A program made the position numbers and the translations under genes. A stretch of 64,000 bases of DNA, from NCBI RefSeq assembly GCF_030848805.1, contig NC_092367.1:3658001-3722000 (forward strand). Reading direction: 5' to 3'. The stretch is from Temnothorax longispinosus (taxonomy: Eukaryota > Arthropoda > Insecta > Hymenoptera > Formicidae). The notes beneath the pieces were generated by a model. The model worked only from the letters and a program-made list of their open reading frames with translations, made no database searches and was not told the DNA's origin. Positions 27,757-41,070 of the stretch are shown here, one piece after another (positions within the stretch are counted from its first letter, which is position 1; each line of letters begins with the position of its first letter).

Positions 27757-30700
27757 TGCTCTCTTGCTTCGACGCTGTGAGGTTTCTATTATTTTGTATT
27801 CCCGGGAGAAGGCGGACGCACACTTTTGGCCGAGGTTAGTATTGGAAGCGCGAAGGGGTCAACGCTCGGGAAAGCGCCTCTCATTACGGCACTGCTATAC
27901 GATATTGCCAGGCCCGTCGCTTGAATATCCCTGTTCTCCTCATAGTCCTGACGCTCTTACTCCGTGTATACAATTGTACATATGTCTATGTATCACATTC
28001 TGTTTCCCTTTCTCTCACCCTTTACCTCTATGTATCGCGATCGCCTCTCCTGCTTCCTCGAATGCTCGATCATTTTGCCTCTGTGCACTTACGATAATGA
28101 GTTTTGTTTTTTCTAGGTCGCCCTCCAGCCCTTTTCCACGCTCGATTTCATCCCTTACGAATGACAGAGGCTCAATCCGAACAATTCGCCTTTCTGTTTC
28201 TCTCTTGTTATTCTGGCTTATGGCATTTATTAGAATGGATGTTGGGTACCACGCTTAACTAAATTGTCTTCTTTTCTTTGTTATTAGCGGGGGGGGGGAA
28301 AGCGCAATTCAGGGACCAGCAGGACCGATTAATTAAAGTTGTCACATTTTATTTTTACTCTGTACTTTTATAGTGTAATTCGTCAGCATCTTTTTTCGCA
28401 AGATTAATACATTTATATTTGTAAAAATAAATAAACAGTAATGCGATTATATTTACTCGTGAAAGATAAATAAACGGACAGGTCTATCTCGACACAAGAA
28501 TACAAGCTTGAAAATATTACCTGTCCACCATCAGATAAAGCAACGGTTACCTATTCATCCAACGTACCAAATGATCAATACCTCCGAAAAAAAGACGTCT
28601 CCACCTCCCTCCTGCTTTCGTGTTAACTGTCAGTCTGTCGTCGGTATCCTCAGGCTGTCATAACATCGCTCTATATCGGTTTATCCCGCTGGGCTGGTCT
28701 TTTTTTCCAAACTCGGCACAATCGATTCTTATTATCTCTTGCATTCACCTTTTTATCCTGTTCGCTTTCCCGCCCCATTAGTTTGCTCTAGCCATCTTTC
28801 TACTTTCATATCCTCCTCCGAGATATTCTGCCTTCTACACTAAACCTCTCTATCTCTTTTCTTTTTCTCCTGCACTCTCTCTTTCTCTCTTTTTCTCTTT
28901 TACATACACAACGTCCCGTTATAACGGAGCCTGGAGCAGTTCGCTGTTCGGTGTACACGATTAGCTTCTACGAAACCATCGGAAAGTTTTGTCTACCGCA
29001 ATTTGCGATGACTAATAACCGGTTCCACGCTCGAGTGACGAAAATTGCTTTTACCTTGCGCGACGCTTACCATCGACGGAAGACGTTCGCTCAATCGGTC
29101 TGTTGGTCAGTAGGCTCGTCCGTAAACCTACATTTCGTCAAGGATATCGGACATCCTTTATCTGAGAAAACCTTCTTGAAATAATTATCGGCCTCAGATT
29201 ATACGTAATTAAAGATAGTTGTCGATGGTAATTAAAAAGGATGGACCGCGATGAAAGGCCTATTTGTTCAGAAATAAAATTATCGCAGTTCGAGGCTATT
29301 TCTCACGAAACGTCCTGCATTTCATCAGTAACTCATTAAAGTGCGCCATATTTGTTTTCAACGAATGAATCACGAACAGATCGTGCATGGAATTGCCAAT
29401 TTTGGACGCGTCGAACACTTCCAGTAGAATTAACATCAAAACAGATAATTCGGAGATAAAGAACTATCTTACAGAAAGGTGCGTTTTTTATCAGCGCATA
29501 TGTATTCAAATCGTGCGTTTTATTTTTGTTATTCACGCGAAAAGTTGTACGTTATAGCATCCACAGCTATTTCTCGTCACGAACAAAATATCGTGCATAC
29601 TCGCGATACGCCAGACGTCGAAAAAGCTCTAAGGTCAGCTAGCGAGTAACCAGCGAATCGCGATATGATAGTACAAAATAAATCTGCGTCATCAAATCAC
29701 GTCCAAGGATTTCAAAATCGAACATCGATAAAAATAATAATACTTAATACCACTAATAATACTTAGTAATAATAATTTCCTATTAAACGAAAAAATGAAC
29801 TTTCTTTGAAACTTATTTTAAAAAGTTTTACATCAGCAAGTACGCGCGCATATTCGCGTGAAATCATATGGGATTACATAAATTAAACATATATACAGCG
29901 TGAAACAAAGCATAAAACGTGGTTCTCCGAAAAAGTCAGTGGCCAGCAAAATATTATGTATAGTTATGCAAGAAGCGAGTGCGAAGAGTATTTTCGCGAT
30001 TCTCGTTAATGTGCCGGTATCAAAAGTATGACTCACTGTCGCGTTGCATGAATAGTTGCGCGTGTAGACGTAGTTGTGTGACTGCCTATATCTCGATCCC
30101 TCAATGTCCTTGCACGTAATCTTCCGCTAAAAGACACCGATATAAATTGTTTAAGAACGTTTAGCGACTGTGTGAGTCACGTCGCTCTACACTGGAAAAC
30201 TTTGCGTAACAATGCCAGCGCGTCTGCTCCCGATCGCTAAGCGAAGATCAGACTGTTTTGCATAAGGCCATTCGCGCAGATGTTCTTAAATGGGATCTTA
30301 AATATGATTTTTATGATGAAATACCGCAAATTTTCACCGCAAGAAATTTACGAGTTATTCGAAAACGTATAACGTCGTAGAAATAGAGAGAGATGCAGTT
30401 TTACTATTTATGTGTGAATTTTTATAGATAATGGATTTAATTCTATAACAAGGCTTTAAAATATCAGCGGCAAAAATATGGAAATATCTAATTAAAATAT
30501 TTTATATCAGAATTGCATTATTTAAAAGAATTTTTTCAAAATCATCACGCGAAGCACCTTGCGACGTCGTGAGCTATAACTATTTTTAGTTTATGTAAAT
30601 TTAGTCCCGCGGATAATGTCTTTGAAAAAGCTTTTAGCGTATATATACACAATAAATTTAAGATGTAGCAAATTGCTGGCACAAAGAAATAAAATCGCGT

Positions 30701-30932
30701 AAAAAAAAAAGAAATATTTCGCTGTTATCCTTAAGAACCTTAACAAATCTGGCCTATAATATTTTTGTCTCCGACATATCTTTATGTTTTTTATCCTCAC
30801 GATAAACTCGCTAAAATAAAACCGTACGTTGCGCAATATTTTTTATTGGATAAGAAAATATACGAAATGGATCGATCTCCATCAAACGGGCTCATAAAAA
30901 CCATCGAGCATAAAAGCTCCCTAAAATCGTTC

Positions 30933-31053
30933 ATCCCCAGCACAGTAGGTTGCGTAATTTTTACGACGCCTACTTGGCCAAGGAGCTTACACTGTTTGGG
31001 GAGTATCGAATAAATCGATACACAAACTGTTCATTCCTTTGTTTGTCGGGCGA
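30933..31053 (+). pseudogene. Possible decayed fragment of ribosomal protein S9 (RpS9)
   Basis: Three short stretches resemble RpS9 in the right order. ATCCCCAGC...ACGACGCCT translates IPS...FTTP, similar to RpS9 IPSVFSKTYVTP. After an apparent deletion and frame change, 30980-31006 reads KELTLFGEY, similar to RpS9 QELKLIGEYGL. At 31034-31052 TTCCTTTGTTTGTCGGGCG resembles the codons for PSFIVR. The intervening segment of over 100 residues is missing, frames shift, and no intact reading frame remains. If real, this is a broken retrocopy. The similarity is short and judged by eye against the remembered protein, so chance is a serious alternative. Confidence 0.27.
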
Positions 31054-33486
31054 ATCTTTCATTAGAATTAAGATCGGAAGTTCTGGGGTTCCTTGTTTAC
31101 GCTACGAAACACAGATAAATCTTCTCTATTGATGCTGAGTAAATGTTTTTCATTAACGACCAGTGAATACGCAATGAGAAGAAAATCTAAATAAATTATT
31201 AATAGATCTGACGCATGGAAAAAACATGGTAGTAAATTTGCTTCTATTTGCGAACATTTTTTTTTCCATGTAATACTGCGATATAAATTGAAATGGACGT
31301 GTAATGGACTATTGTGCTAGATTGCGCTAGATTATGCTGGAGCCTATTAATATTAAAAGAAAAAAACATTAAGTATAAACATGCATTTGTCTCTGTAATC
31401 TGAATTATTCAACGGACACTTGAATGATTTGCATTTTATCGAAACGCGTGATATGGGTCAAGCATGATATCACTTCATATCGCGTCTTTTGTCTCGATGT
31501 CAATCAAGATATTTCGGAAATTCCACATCACGTCACGCGTTGTCATTAAATTGATAAATTGTGTATATAGAATTAATAATTATGTAGGAATATATAATAT
31601 ATCGCGTAATACGTAGAAGAATACAGGCCGGGGCGAATGTCAGGGAATAAAATGAGAGAGAGTCAAATATATGGGGAATAATATTGGAGTCAAGTTGGAG
31701 GAAATCTAGAGATTGGTGCGGCAATTGTTTTAATACCGCCATTTACGTAACATATGTGACATGATAGAACGCTTACTTCGCAGATTAAGAGACTTTCGCA
31801 ATTTGGGAACCGCTGTCGTGGCGTGAAGCGTGCACATGACAGACGTGCACGTGGCGGAGACACGCGCGCGCGAGGGAAAGTAATGCTGCACAGAAGAGAG
31901 CCGCGTAGCCATTTCGGGGTTTTCCGGAAGAAGTCAGGGAGGCGAGAGAGAGAGAGAAGGGAGGGTCGGCGCAATTTTCGACGTTGCCGTCGGAAAACGC
32001 GGTCGGTTCGTCTCTTTGTTACGACCGCAATAACGTCACGCTACGCCGAGAGAGCCTCGTATAGACTCACGGCCCGGCTATTTACTGGAATCGTAAAAAC
32101 GCGAACAAAGGTTCGTTAGCGCTAGTCTGCTGTCTCCTTTTACGCGCGTTACGTAAGGGGGCAGGACAGCGCGGGGAAAGAGGGCGGTATCGTGAGCGAG
32201 GGCGACGGATAAACGGATCCTCGCGTTTTCATGCGACGCGAGACTTCCTCTTTGGAATGAAAAAAAAAATCCGAATGAATCGTCTATTTGGTGCCTCTTC
32301 TTTTTATTTAACGGAGAAAAGAAAGCCACTGCTGATAGACCCCCGTAATGAGCGCGCCGCTTTGTTTCCTCTCGTTCGGCGAGAAAGAACGAGCGCTATT
32401 GATAACCAGATCCACCAGACAGATCATCACGAATTAACTCGCGAGTTTCTTCGCAGGACAAATTATTTATTTAGGAGCTTCCCACACAAAGAAAAAGATA
32501 TATAGATTCGAGGTTAAGTGATTTAATTCGTGGCTAATTCACGGATCAAATAAAAAACCCCTGGGGAGAAAAATCAATATGGGTGAATCATTCTGTACGA
32601 TGTCTCATGCATTTGGCTTTGTACTGTTATCGCGGCAATAATCGTTTTTTATAGTTCAAGAAGTTGAGTCGCGCACGTTCGCACGACAATCTTTATTTTC
32701 TCCGTTAATAACGAGCTCCATTCTCGTTCCCATTTGAGACAATGGACGCTTATTTTGTGGGTTGTCACGTTCATAAAAGATCGAAGTAACCACGAGCTCG
32801 GAAAAAAATACAAGACGATTACAACATAGCCGTAAAAGTACAATAAAACGTTCGCGAAAGCGTAAAATTGCTCAAATCGACGCTCCTCCCTGGATTCGTT
32901 AAGCGCAACGATTAAAATAAGGAAAATCAAAACTGGTTTACCGCTCGCAATTATGTACGGCGCAAGATCGTTGCATCAATTTTACGCCGCGATGCATGGT
33001 TAGCTGCAGGTGCAACGATCTGACACATTATACTGATATGATTCACCCATGACTAATACAAAAAGAAGAAGCGATAAGTCCATTGAACGGAGAAAGACAA
33101 TAGAATCATGTTTACGCACATTATTTACACTCGATTTTTACAACCAATATTTACGATAAAGCAACTCATGCCTTATCAATTCGAGAGCGTCGGATTTATT
33201 GTATTTTTTTCCAGATTATTTTATAATTTTTAGAATGCAAAGAGATACGTTAGGTCAGGAATAAAACGTCGCGGCCTGATGAACTGGCGTGAATTAACTG
33301 AGGATCTAGTCGTCACGTCGCAGAACGAAGCCTGCAGTGTCGGTTATGCCCGTTACCGTCAGTCAAAGTGTTAAATGATGGATTCTCCTCAGTTCTCGAG
33401 ACGAGAGGTATTGTTCGGAGAAAGTGTAACATCGCATGTTACTCCGCACTGAAGAGATCTCACAGCCTTCCGCTCTCTTACACCAA

Positions 33487-33559
33487 GGGGGCGTAGCTCA
33501 GATGGTAGAGCGCTCGCTTAGCATGCGAGAGGTACCGGGATCGATACCCGGCGCCTCCA
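33487..33559 (+). tRNA. tRNA-Ala (anticodon AGC)
   Basis: Complete 73-nt cloverleaf without intron. The acceptor stem GGGGGCG pairs with CGCCTCC and includes the G3-U70 wobble that is the identity element of alanine tRNAs; the discriminator base is A. The D arm is TAGCTCAGATGGTAGAG and the anticodon stem-loop is CTCGC-TTAGCAT-GCGAG with AGC at 33520-33522. The T arm is CCGGG-ATCGATA-CCCGG, where A replaces the usual T at position 54, as I recall for insect tRNA-Ala of this type. The A box (TAGCTCAGATGG) and B box (GGATCGATACC) are intact, so the gene looks functional. CCA is not encoded, as expected for eukaryotes. Confidence 0.98.
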
Positions 33560-33566
33560 GAACTCC

Positions 33567-33570
33567 TTTT
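33567..33570 (+). terminator. Pol III terminator of tRNA-Ala
   Basis: TTTT begins 8 nt after the tRNA 3' end. Further T-runs occur in each downstream tandem unit and could act as back-up terminators. Confidence 0.8.
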
Positions 33571-33573
33571 GCC

Positions 33574-33942
33574 GACTGGAAAAGCAAACTGAGAACCGTG
33601 CAAGAGGTATAAAAAAAATCCCTATCGCATAAACGACAAGATTTTTTTATCCTATTGCATAAACATTTAAAACGTTTTCGACTGGAAAAGCAAAGTAAGC
33701 ATGCAAAAGATACAAAAAACGATACAAAAGATATAAAAAAATCTCTATTACATAAAAGTCAAGATTTTTTTTATCCTGTTGCATGAATATTTAAAACATT
33801 TTCGACTGGAAGAGCAAATAAACGCAAAAGATATAAAAAACGATGCAAAAGATTTAAAAAAAAATATATAAAAAAGTCCCTATCGCATGAAAGGCAAGAT
33901 TTTTTTTTAATATTCTGCTGTATGAACATTTAAAACGTTTTC
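33574..33942. repeat. Three degenerate tandem units directly after tRNA-Ala
   Basis: GACTGGAAAAGCAAA starts at 33574 and 33680, and a variant (GACTGGAAGAGCAAA) starts at 33804, giving units of 106, 124 and 139 bp. Each unit ends in ACATTTAAAACGTTTTC or a one-base variant. Each contains AAATCYCTAT...CATRAA..CAAGATTTTTTTT in its centre. Length differences come from A-rich insertions such as CAAAAGATAYAAAAAACGAT. The array stops at 33942, where the next copy would begin (TTTTCGATAACAAG). It encodes nothing. It looks like a local tandem expansion of the tRNA 3' flank. Confidence 0.85.
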
Positions 33943-36563
33943 GATAACAAGCGAAAATTATAAGTTCCCGCAATTTTGGATATCGTCGTAACGAAGACGA
34001 TAATCTGATCGCCGGCGAATGGCACAATTCGAATTTCCTCCTGCAAAGCCGAAGAGAGGTGTGTGTGTGTGTGTACGCGCAGAGGTACCGTAGCGCAGAG
34101 AGATGCAGTAACGGTACAATATAATTTCACGAGATTGCGGGCATCACCGACCACATTGCAGGTACGCGATCCACGGATGTGATTCCCTCCGGCGAACTTT
34201 TACAACAATGCATACGCCGGCCTGATAAAGTGGGGAGATATCCGTGTCAACTCGATGCGCTGGGCTGCCGATCGTTTTCACTCGCGCGCTTTAACGAAAA
34301 CGTCCGACAACATTTCTTGTTGTGCGCCGAACGTATATACTACATATTATCGTCGTATCTCTATTGACGACAGAAGTCGCGAGGATGAACGTCGAAAATA
34401 AACGTGATTCTTGGTGCACATTCGCGTGAGACAAAAAGCGTTATCGCCTCTCGATATTTCGCTCAATCATCCTGATCGTACGATACATCTCCCGCTTATC
34501 GCGCTTACAAAATTAACATAATCAACAATTCATAACAATTCACATAAATTATACATTCAACAAAATTTAAAAAAAATTCAAGATGACGCAAAGATTGAAA
34601 AAAAATTAAACAAATATATTTCTGGAAGTTACTATAAATTTAAAAATTACAATTAAATTTTGGAATACGATGAGAAAGATGACGCGACGATATAAATCGC
34701 CGTTCAACGTGACATTTAGTTTTAAAGTTCTTTTTGTCGGAGACACTGTCTGAGTGTACGTGACGGCGGTCACCGTGTCATTGCATAATGTTGCCAGAAT
34801 TGCAAGTAGGGCTTTGTCACGGTGTTTACGAGCAGCGGCGGGCGATTTCCGACAAAAGTCCTCGGAAAAAAACCGAGAGATTTGCGATTGTCCTGATTGC
34901 ATCAACGCGACGACGCCTCAATACACGAATGGGGGATGTTCCGATCGAAGATAATTTTTCAATGTAGTCGCAGTCTATCTAATGTATCTTGACGGGCCGG
35001 CTCTTAAATAACTGCTTGCATAACGTTACGCGTATACACACCTCGCGAGCTAGCGGGTATCTATAATCTGTTTACGATCGTCTCCCGATGGTTTAATTGC
35101 TGCACTTCGGCTCCGATAATGAGCCGCAGCATTGTTGTGACACCTGATAATATAATTTGCAGATAAACGCGAAGACGAGCAGTCAGGCTGCCTGCTTGTG
35201 CAGCGTTACTTTGGAATGCAACTGTGCAAACTCCGCGCGAATCTACGATCGTTCGCTTTATGCACGCACTCTCCACCGTAAATTACCTAACATTTTCAGA
35301 ATTTTAATACGGACGTTCGTTTACGTTCCAAATGAACTAAGAATCGAGAAATTTCTGCCATACGTTTTACGAAACACGATTGCTGAAAACTGAAAATGAT
35401 TTATCTACTAACAAAATTTCATTAAACGTTACATTTTTCGTAAGTTCGTAATTTCGCTTTGCTGACGCATTTTAGTAATTATATTTTTAATTCTTTGTAA
35501 AATTGAGAAATTTAAAAATAAATTCCTTTATTTATTTATGCAATCCTGAAATGTATTTTGCTGTGAACTTTATTCTATTTTCATATCAATTACAATTAAA
35601 AGATTATTCGTATTTAGATACCTTCTTGCAAAAAAAGTTTAGATTGTTATTAAATGCATCTATTATGAAGCGTTCTGTACAAAGAACATATGCATATCGC
35701 GTATCAAGTTTTTAAAAACATGTTAGTGCATGTTGCAATAATTCAAGCAGTTAAATATGCGTTGCAGCGAAAAAAGAAGAAATAATCGCCCCAAAATTAT
35801 GTGGAAAACACGATAAGCAGTTTGGTCGTAGGCCAGGCTCGAGTGACGCAAATCGGACTGCACACGATGCTCGAAAAACAGGGTGTGTCGCGATATAATG
35901 TCATAACTTTAAGATTCAATATCCGCAAAGTGACGCCAGGTAAAAGTCACGAATGTGAGTCTCAAACGTTACGGAGACAGATATATTTTTGAATCTAAGA
36001 AAAAAAAAACAAAGCAATTACGAGCAATGTGAGATAAAATAATTATCTTAACAGGCCTAACTGATAAAGAGCTACGTTCTCACCAAGCATTTAGCGATAA
36101 ATATGGTTGTCTGATTCTCACATCTCACGTTGTTATTGAATGCGATATTAATGGCAAGCAAACAAGGCATACAGCATAGCGTTAAATGTGCGGGCTCTGT
36201 TATCAGTTATGCGTTTATATCGATTAATACCGCTGTATGTACAATGGCTCCTGTTTTGAAGAATCTACGAGCATTACGTAATTCCGTAAATTACCCGAAG
36301 CTCGATGTTTTCACATAACGTGTTTAACGTGGAATCGCCGCGGGAATTGGATAGCTAAAATCGCGAGACACTTTGTGCGAAGGCGAGAAAAAGGAGAAGA
36401 CCGTCGCCGCACCTTGCAACTCGATTAACAAACGCCCCGGAGTTATCTGCACGTCGCTTCGAGGTTTCCACTCGCGCAATTCGGCGCAAACAAGCGCCTC
36501 GCGAGTCTGTAAACAGAGACCCCGAGAAGGAGAAAGAGATAGAAAGGGAGAGAGAAGCTGAGT

Positions 36564-36614
36564 GAGAGAGAGAGAGGGGGGGGGGAGAGAGAGGGAGAGG
36601 GAGAGGGAGAGAGA
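36564..36614. repeat. GA/GGA-rich microsatellite
   Basis: GA repeat interrupted by a run of ten G, then GAGAGG units. It gives Ser/Leu/Pro-rich frames on the minus strand that are artefacts. Confidence 0.9.
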
Positions 36615-39524
36615 TATTGAGCAGCAAAGCAGAGAAGGCGGAGGAAAAGGAGGAAAAGTTGGCGGAGGAGTTTGCGTTGTCAAGTTTTCCGGGCTTTATT
36701 TTCCGTGCTCCGCCGGCGAAACTCCCAGGAATTTCACTCGTACCATTTTCTTCCGACAATGCCGCCCATGCCGCTTGCGCAAAAGGCTGGTTAACGAGAA
36801 AACTTGCGTTCTCTCCCCCGGGGAAGCAGGGTGTAGGGGGAAGGTTCGCCAACGAAATCCTCGACGAGCTTTCTGTTGTTCGTTTATCATAGTTATGTCA
36901 GTCTACCCGAATTATCAAACACCGAAAATTATACATATATGTAAATATAAATATATAACTTTCGATATTGTACACATGATTCTTCTACGGCAATACGCAA
37001 TTTTGTAGATTTATTCACACGTCAGAAGATTGTTTAATAGTTAATAAACCGGCATTGCCCCAAGCATCTTTTTATCGTGATTACTGAAAAGTAAGCTAGG
37101 AAAAACGGTTGTTTTTTAATGATGAGATAATTTTATGCTAAATCAAAGGGGTTCGGAATTAAAGCACAATTTTTTTTAGACATAACGATAAAATCCTGAA
37201 GCAAGATTAAGAAAAAAATTCTGGACTATTCGAAGCGTTTGTAGATGAAAGAAAATGGAGCAACCCTTGGCGACGCCCTAAGTAAAAGCCGTCGTCGAAA
37301 TCGGCGGACAATCAAACCGGCAGTCGCGATTTCCACGTTGCGACAACGAGACGCTGTGTAGCGCATCCTAATCGTCGTATTTCTTTCCCCCTCGTATGCG
37401 CGCGTACGCTTTTGCTTCCGAAGCGCGCAGGGCATCATCGGCGAATCAATGGCGGGCGGCTCGTAACAGCGGCTCTCCGACTTTTATGCGCCGATAAATT
37501 AAGGGAAACTCGCCTGAGAAGAACGCGTCAGAGAACGGGACGAGGGGGAGAAAAGTCGGATACGCATCTCCGTGTGTCTTTTCCGTGGAAGCGTGAAGAA
37601 CGCGGGGTGACGAGAACGTCAGCGGTTGGATGTTGGGTCGTAAAACCGGAGCTGTATCAACAATGTATTTTTCTTTCCCCCTCGCCGAAAGGGCCGCGCC
37701 CGGCCCGGCCCGGTTCCCCCTCGGCCGGCGCGCGATCAATGATCTATCGCGATCACACAGCCGCGCGCGGACGAATTTTATATCGCGATAAATTAGTCGA
37801 ATTGCGCGCGCGGAGCCGAGGGTATCCGCACGAAATTAAATCGGGCCTCGTACTATATTCCGTTGAGCTATAAAACCTACGGACGAAAATGTCTCTAGGG
37901 ATTTATATGTATATAGCTTATAGGAGAGAGAGGCATATACGTGCGTTTTATAGGCTCTATCTAGCCGGCGTATAGGAGGGCTGTCGCGTTAAATTATAAA
38001 TTCGGTCAAACAATGGCAACGATAAAGTCGCCGAGAAATTATATTGCTCCGAGATTCGGCGAGATTAGAAATTTATTTCTACTTCTAATCGCGCGAGACA
38101 CATACGCGCTCTGTCGCAGATTTATCGGACGTTTCTTCGGTCGGATAAAAATAAAATAGTATATAAAGAATACTATGAAACTTAAAGAAACGTTAATTTC
38201 AAATATTGACGAAAGAGATGTACTCAATAAGGGAAATCCTACAACTGTAGAATGATTCACATAAAAATGACGTATGGCTCACACTCGAGTAATCTTTCGT
38301 AATCGCATAGACCATAAAATCGATCTTGGTAAAAAATCCAGGAGCATATAGAATTACCTCGATGCAACGATAAACCCTGCGCGGTATTATCCACTCAAGA
38401 AATCATCGTGGGACTCGAGCGACAGGGATAGATTTTATTTTCTGACAGATTAGTACCTGCATTACGACAGACAGAGAGAGAAGAAAGGAAATCGAGGGAC
38501 CGGTTAGGTAAAATCTTGGGAGCGTCCCTTCGCCGGGCCCGGCCGGGGCGACGAAGGACGAAGTCAAGCACCTTGAAGCAGGGCGAGGACGGGAGGACGT
38601 GATGGTCGCTCATGTGTCAACGGTGTAATAAGGGTCTCCCGAAAAGAGCGGGGGGGACGCGTCCGAAATTGCGTACCTCGCGCTGGTAATAACACCCCGG
38701 CAGCCAGCCTCGAAAAGGAATTTAATCGGTCTGCTTTCGTTTACGGCGCATAAAAACCGGAGGGAACCGGCCGTCGTCTTACGATTCGCGTTACGCTTCC
38801 GAATGTAAACAGGCGAGCATCGTAGCACTTCCCGGCCAAGGAGAGACACGTTGATAAATAAGTTTCATTGTTCCGTCAGGCCCCCCGATTATTCTCGCTA
38901 CGCATGAGTCGCACGAGCAATACATTGTCGCTTAATGTTTGACATTGACGACAGCTTCGCGCGAGGGTTCGGAGCAAATTTAGAATCCACCTAAGAAAAA
39001 ATTTTTTAAATAGAAAAGATTTTAAGACTGTATTTTTATGTCGCGAGTTAAGTTTAAACTATTCGCCGTCTCTATTTGCAAGATATTTCCTAGAAAATAT
39101 TTTCTTTGTTCACCGCTGAAGATAAGAAGCTATTCCGGGATTATTGTTCCTTTATGTTTATCCGACTCCACTCTTATCTTCGATACGATTTATAAATCAG
39201 CAGTGGTCGATGACAAATAATAGAATCAACCTGCTATCGTCAATTCTTCTTTCTCCAAGGAAATAACACGTTCCCGTAGAGTTGCTAAAAGCTCGCGTTA
39301 AACAGCGCCGGAAGAGTATCAAAATAAACAGCTAGCTCTAGCTACATCGTGAAAAGATCTCCCCATACATCAATCCGAACCGAGAAAAACCCGACATCAC
39401 GCTCGAGAGCACTTCCATCTCGATGTTGAGTTGAACGAATAAACGTCAACGTGAATACGCGGTATGCGACGTAAAAGCCGCGTGATTTCCACCTCTAGCG
39501 TAAGTTGAGCTGCGAAAAAAAGAA

Positions 39525-39527
<3 letters not shown>

Positions 39528-39563
<36 letters not shown>
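39528..39563. repeat. (GA)n microsatellite, 36 bp
   Basis: Nearly pure GA run. It produces Ser-Leu repeats in overlapping minus-strand frames that should not be read as proteins. Confidence 0.95.
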
Positions 39564-39573
<10 letters not shown>

Positions 39574-41044
39574 TTCAATGTCCAATACGACCACCATGCA
39601 GCCACCCTTCGTTTCCGTTCCTTTGTGCGCGGCAGAGATCGCGTTAGGCATGGTAGCGCGCGCGACGTTTTCCTCCTCGTACGAAAAACATAAAGAGCGC
39701 TTACCAAGCCCTGTAAGGGCGCGGCCTGAGTCGTGACTGGCACATGTTACGCGATATACGCCGGGGAGGGTGGCACGCAAGGAAAAATCAAGAACCAAGG
39801 GGGGGAAAATTGTTTGCAGATGAATAAGGCATCCTGTCGAAGTCTCTCGCTGCATCGCGATAATGACGCCGGATAAGAATGCAGCGGGAGCTGCATTGGC
39901 GCACGTCGCCGAGGTAGTTGGCCGCGTAAGGTTAACAGTATTTCAAGTATCTAGACAATAATCCGTAATGAAGCGAACGGCGGGGGCTGCGACGAATGCG
40001 AATAATTTCGCGCGGCGCTCTCGAAGAACGCCCGACGTCCATGTGCATTTCCGGCATTTACGGTCTCGAATCGGGCTCGCTCTCGAGGCGCTCGACTGAA
40101 TCCCGTCATCGTTTTCCTCCACAAGCCCTCTAATTAACTGAACGACTACGATTAAGGACAGTTAACCGCAGACACGCCTGGCCTTTCCATTCCCTTTGCC
40201 CATATCTCTCTCGTCGAAGCAGCGAGAGAGAACATTGTTCCAACGTAGTGTCTCTATAAGCTTCTCCATCAAAGTCCATAATCTATTTCTCTTCCGAAAT
40301 TTCAATTGGATCTTTTCAATATTCAACTTTAGGTACTTCCATAATTTAAATTTTGAATTAAAGTCCGTTCGGAAGCAAATGAAGATTAAAGTTTCATTAT
40401 TTCGTCGCACTTCTGAAACTTGATTTATAGATTTTGAACCATTCACAATGCAGAAACAATCGCTATTATGGTATTTTAACGGGGTAAAACATCTTTCGGC
40501 TATATGCCAAGAGATTGGTGGCAGCGCGCCGAATTCTGGACACTATAATGAGCAGTTGAATCAACGCGGCCTTGCGTTTGCGTGGTTCATAGAATTTCGG
40601 ATATGCTAATTATGGGATAGGTACCAAGGTTTCGTTGAGTAATATCCGATTCAGCGCGTAGAACAGAAAAGAGAAGAGGAGAGGAAGAAACAGCGGCGCG
40701 GCGAAGAGTGCGGAATCATTGTCGAAGATCGGTAAACAAGCCTGGTTTATCGGTGGTCTGATGCAACGCGGAAGTGCGTTTCATCACTCGCGTCAAATGG
40801 AGCGTTACAACAACATGGATAGATTACTCGGTAACTGTCGCGTTTTTCCGAACTAAAAGCCAGATAATGATCCGGCAATACGGGCTGAGACACCCTCTAA
40901 AGTCCCTTTGTTCTCAGGAGCTGACGGTGACTCACTCGAGTATTGACGATAAGAACGGGTGAATTAAATCTCCTTGCGCGATAAGGTTGCGTGAATACAC
41001 GTTTTCAACCCTGCATGTTTGCGCGCGCATGTATGTCTATGTGT

Positions 41045-41070
41045 AAGTATCGTTCGGAAAAACGATACTT
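41045..41070. repeat. 10-bp stem hairpin
   Basis: AAGTATCGTT pairs perfectly with AACGATACTT across a 6-nt loop. Function unknown; such short stems are expected by chance a few times in a window this size. Confidence 0.6.

Larger units (their letters stand above)
24157..33486. other. Intergenic region, no gene supported
   Basis: GC-rich at its left edge, then AT-rich with frequent CpG. It contains CT, GA and TA/CA microsatellites, a 10-G run at 28289-28298, and a possible decayed ribosomal protein fragment near 31 kb listed separately. No coding exon with convincing splice sites was found on either strand. Frames such as 26889-27188 and 27764-28258 have no recognisable domain. Confidence 0.5.

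Noticed and set aside
36324..36852. Ser/Leu/Pro-rich minus-strand frames
   Set aside because: Produced by the GA/GGA microsatellite.
39397..39855. 152-residue minus-strand frame with Ser-Leu repeats
   Set aside because: Produced by the (GA)n tract at 39528-39563.
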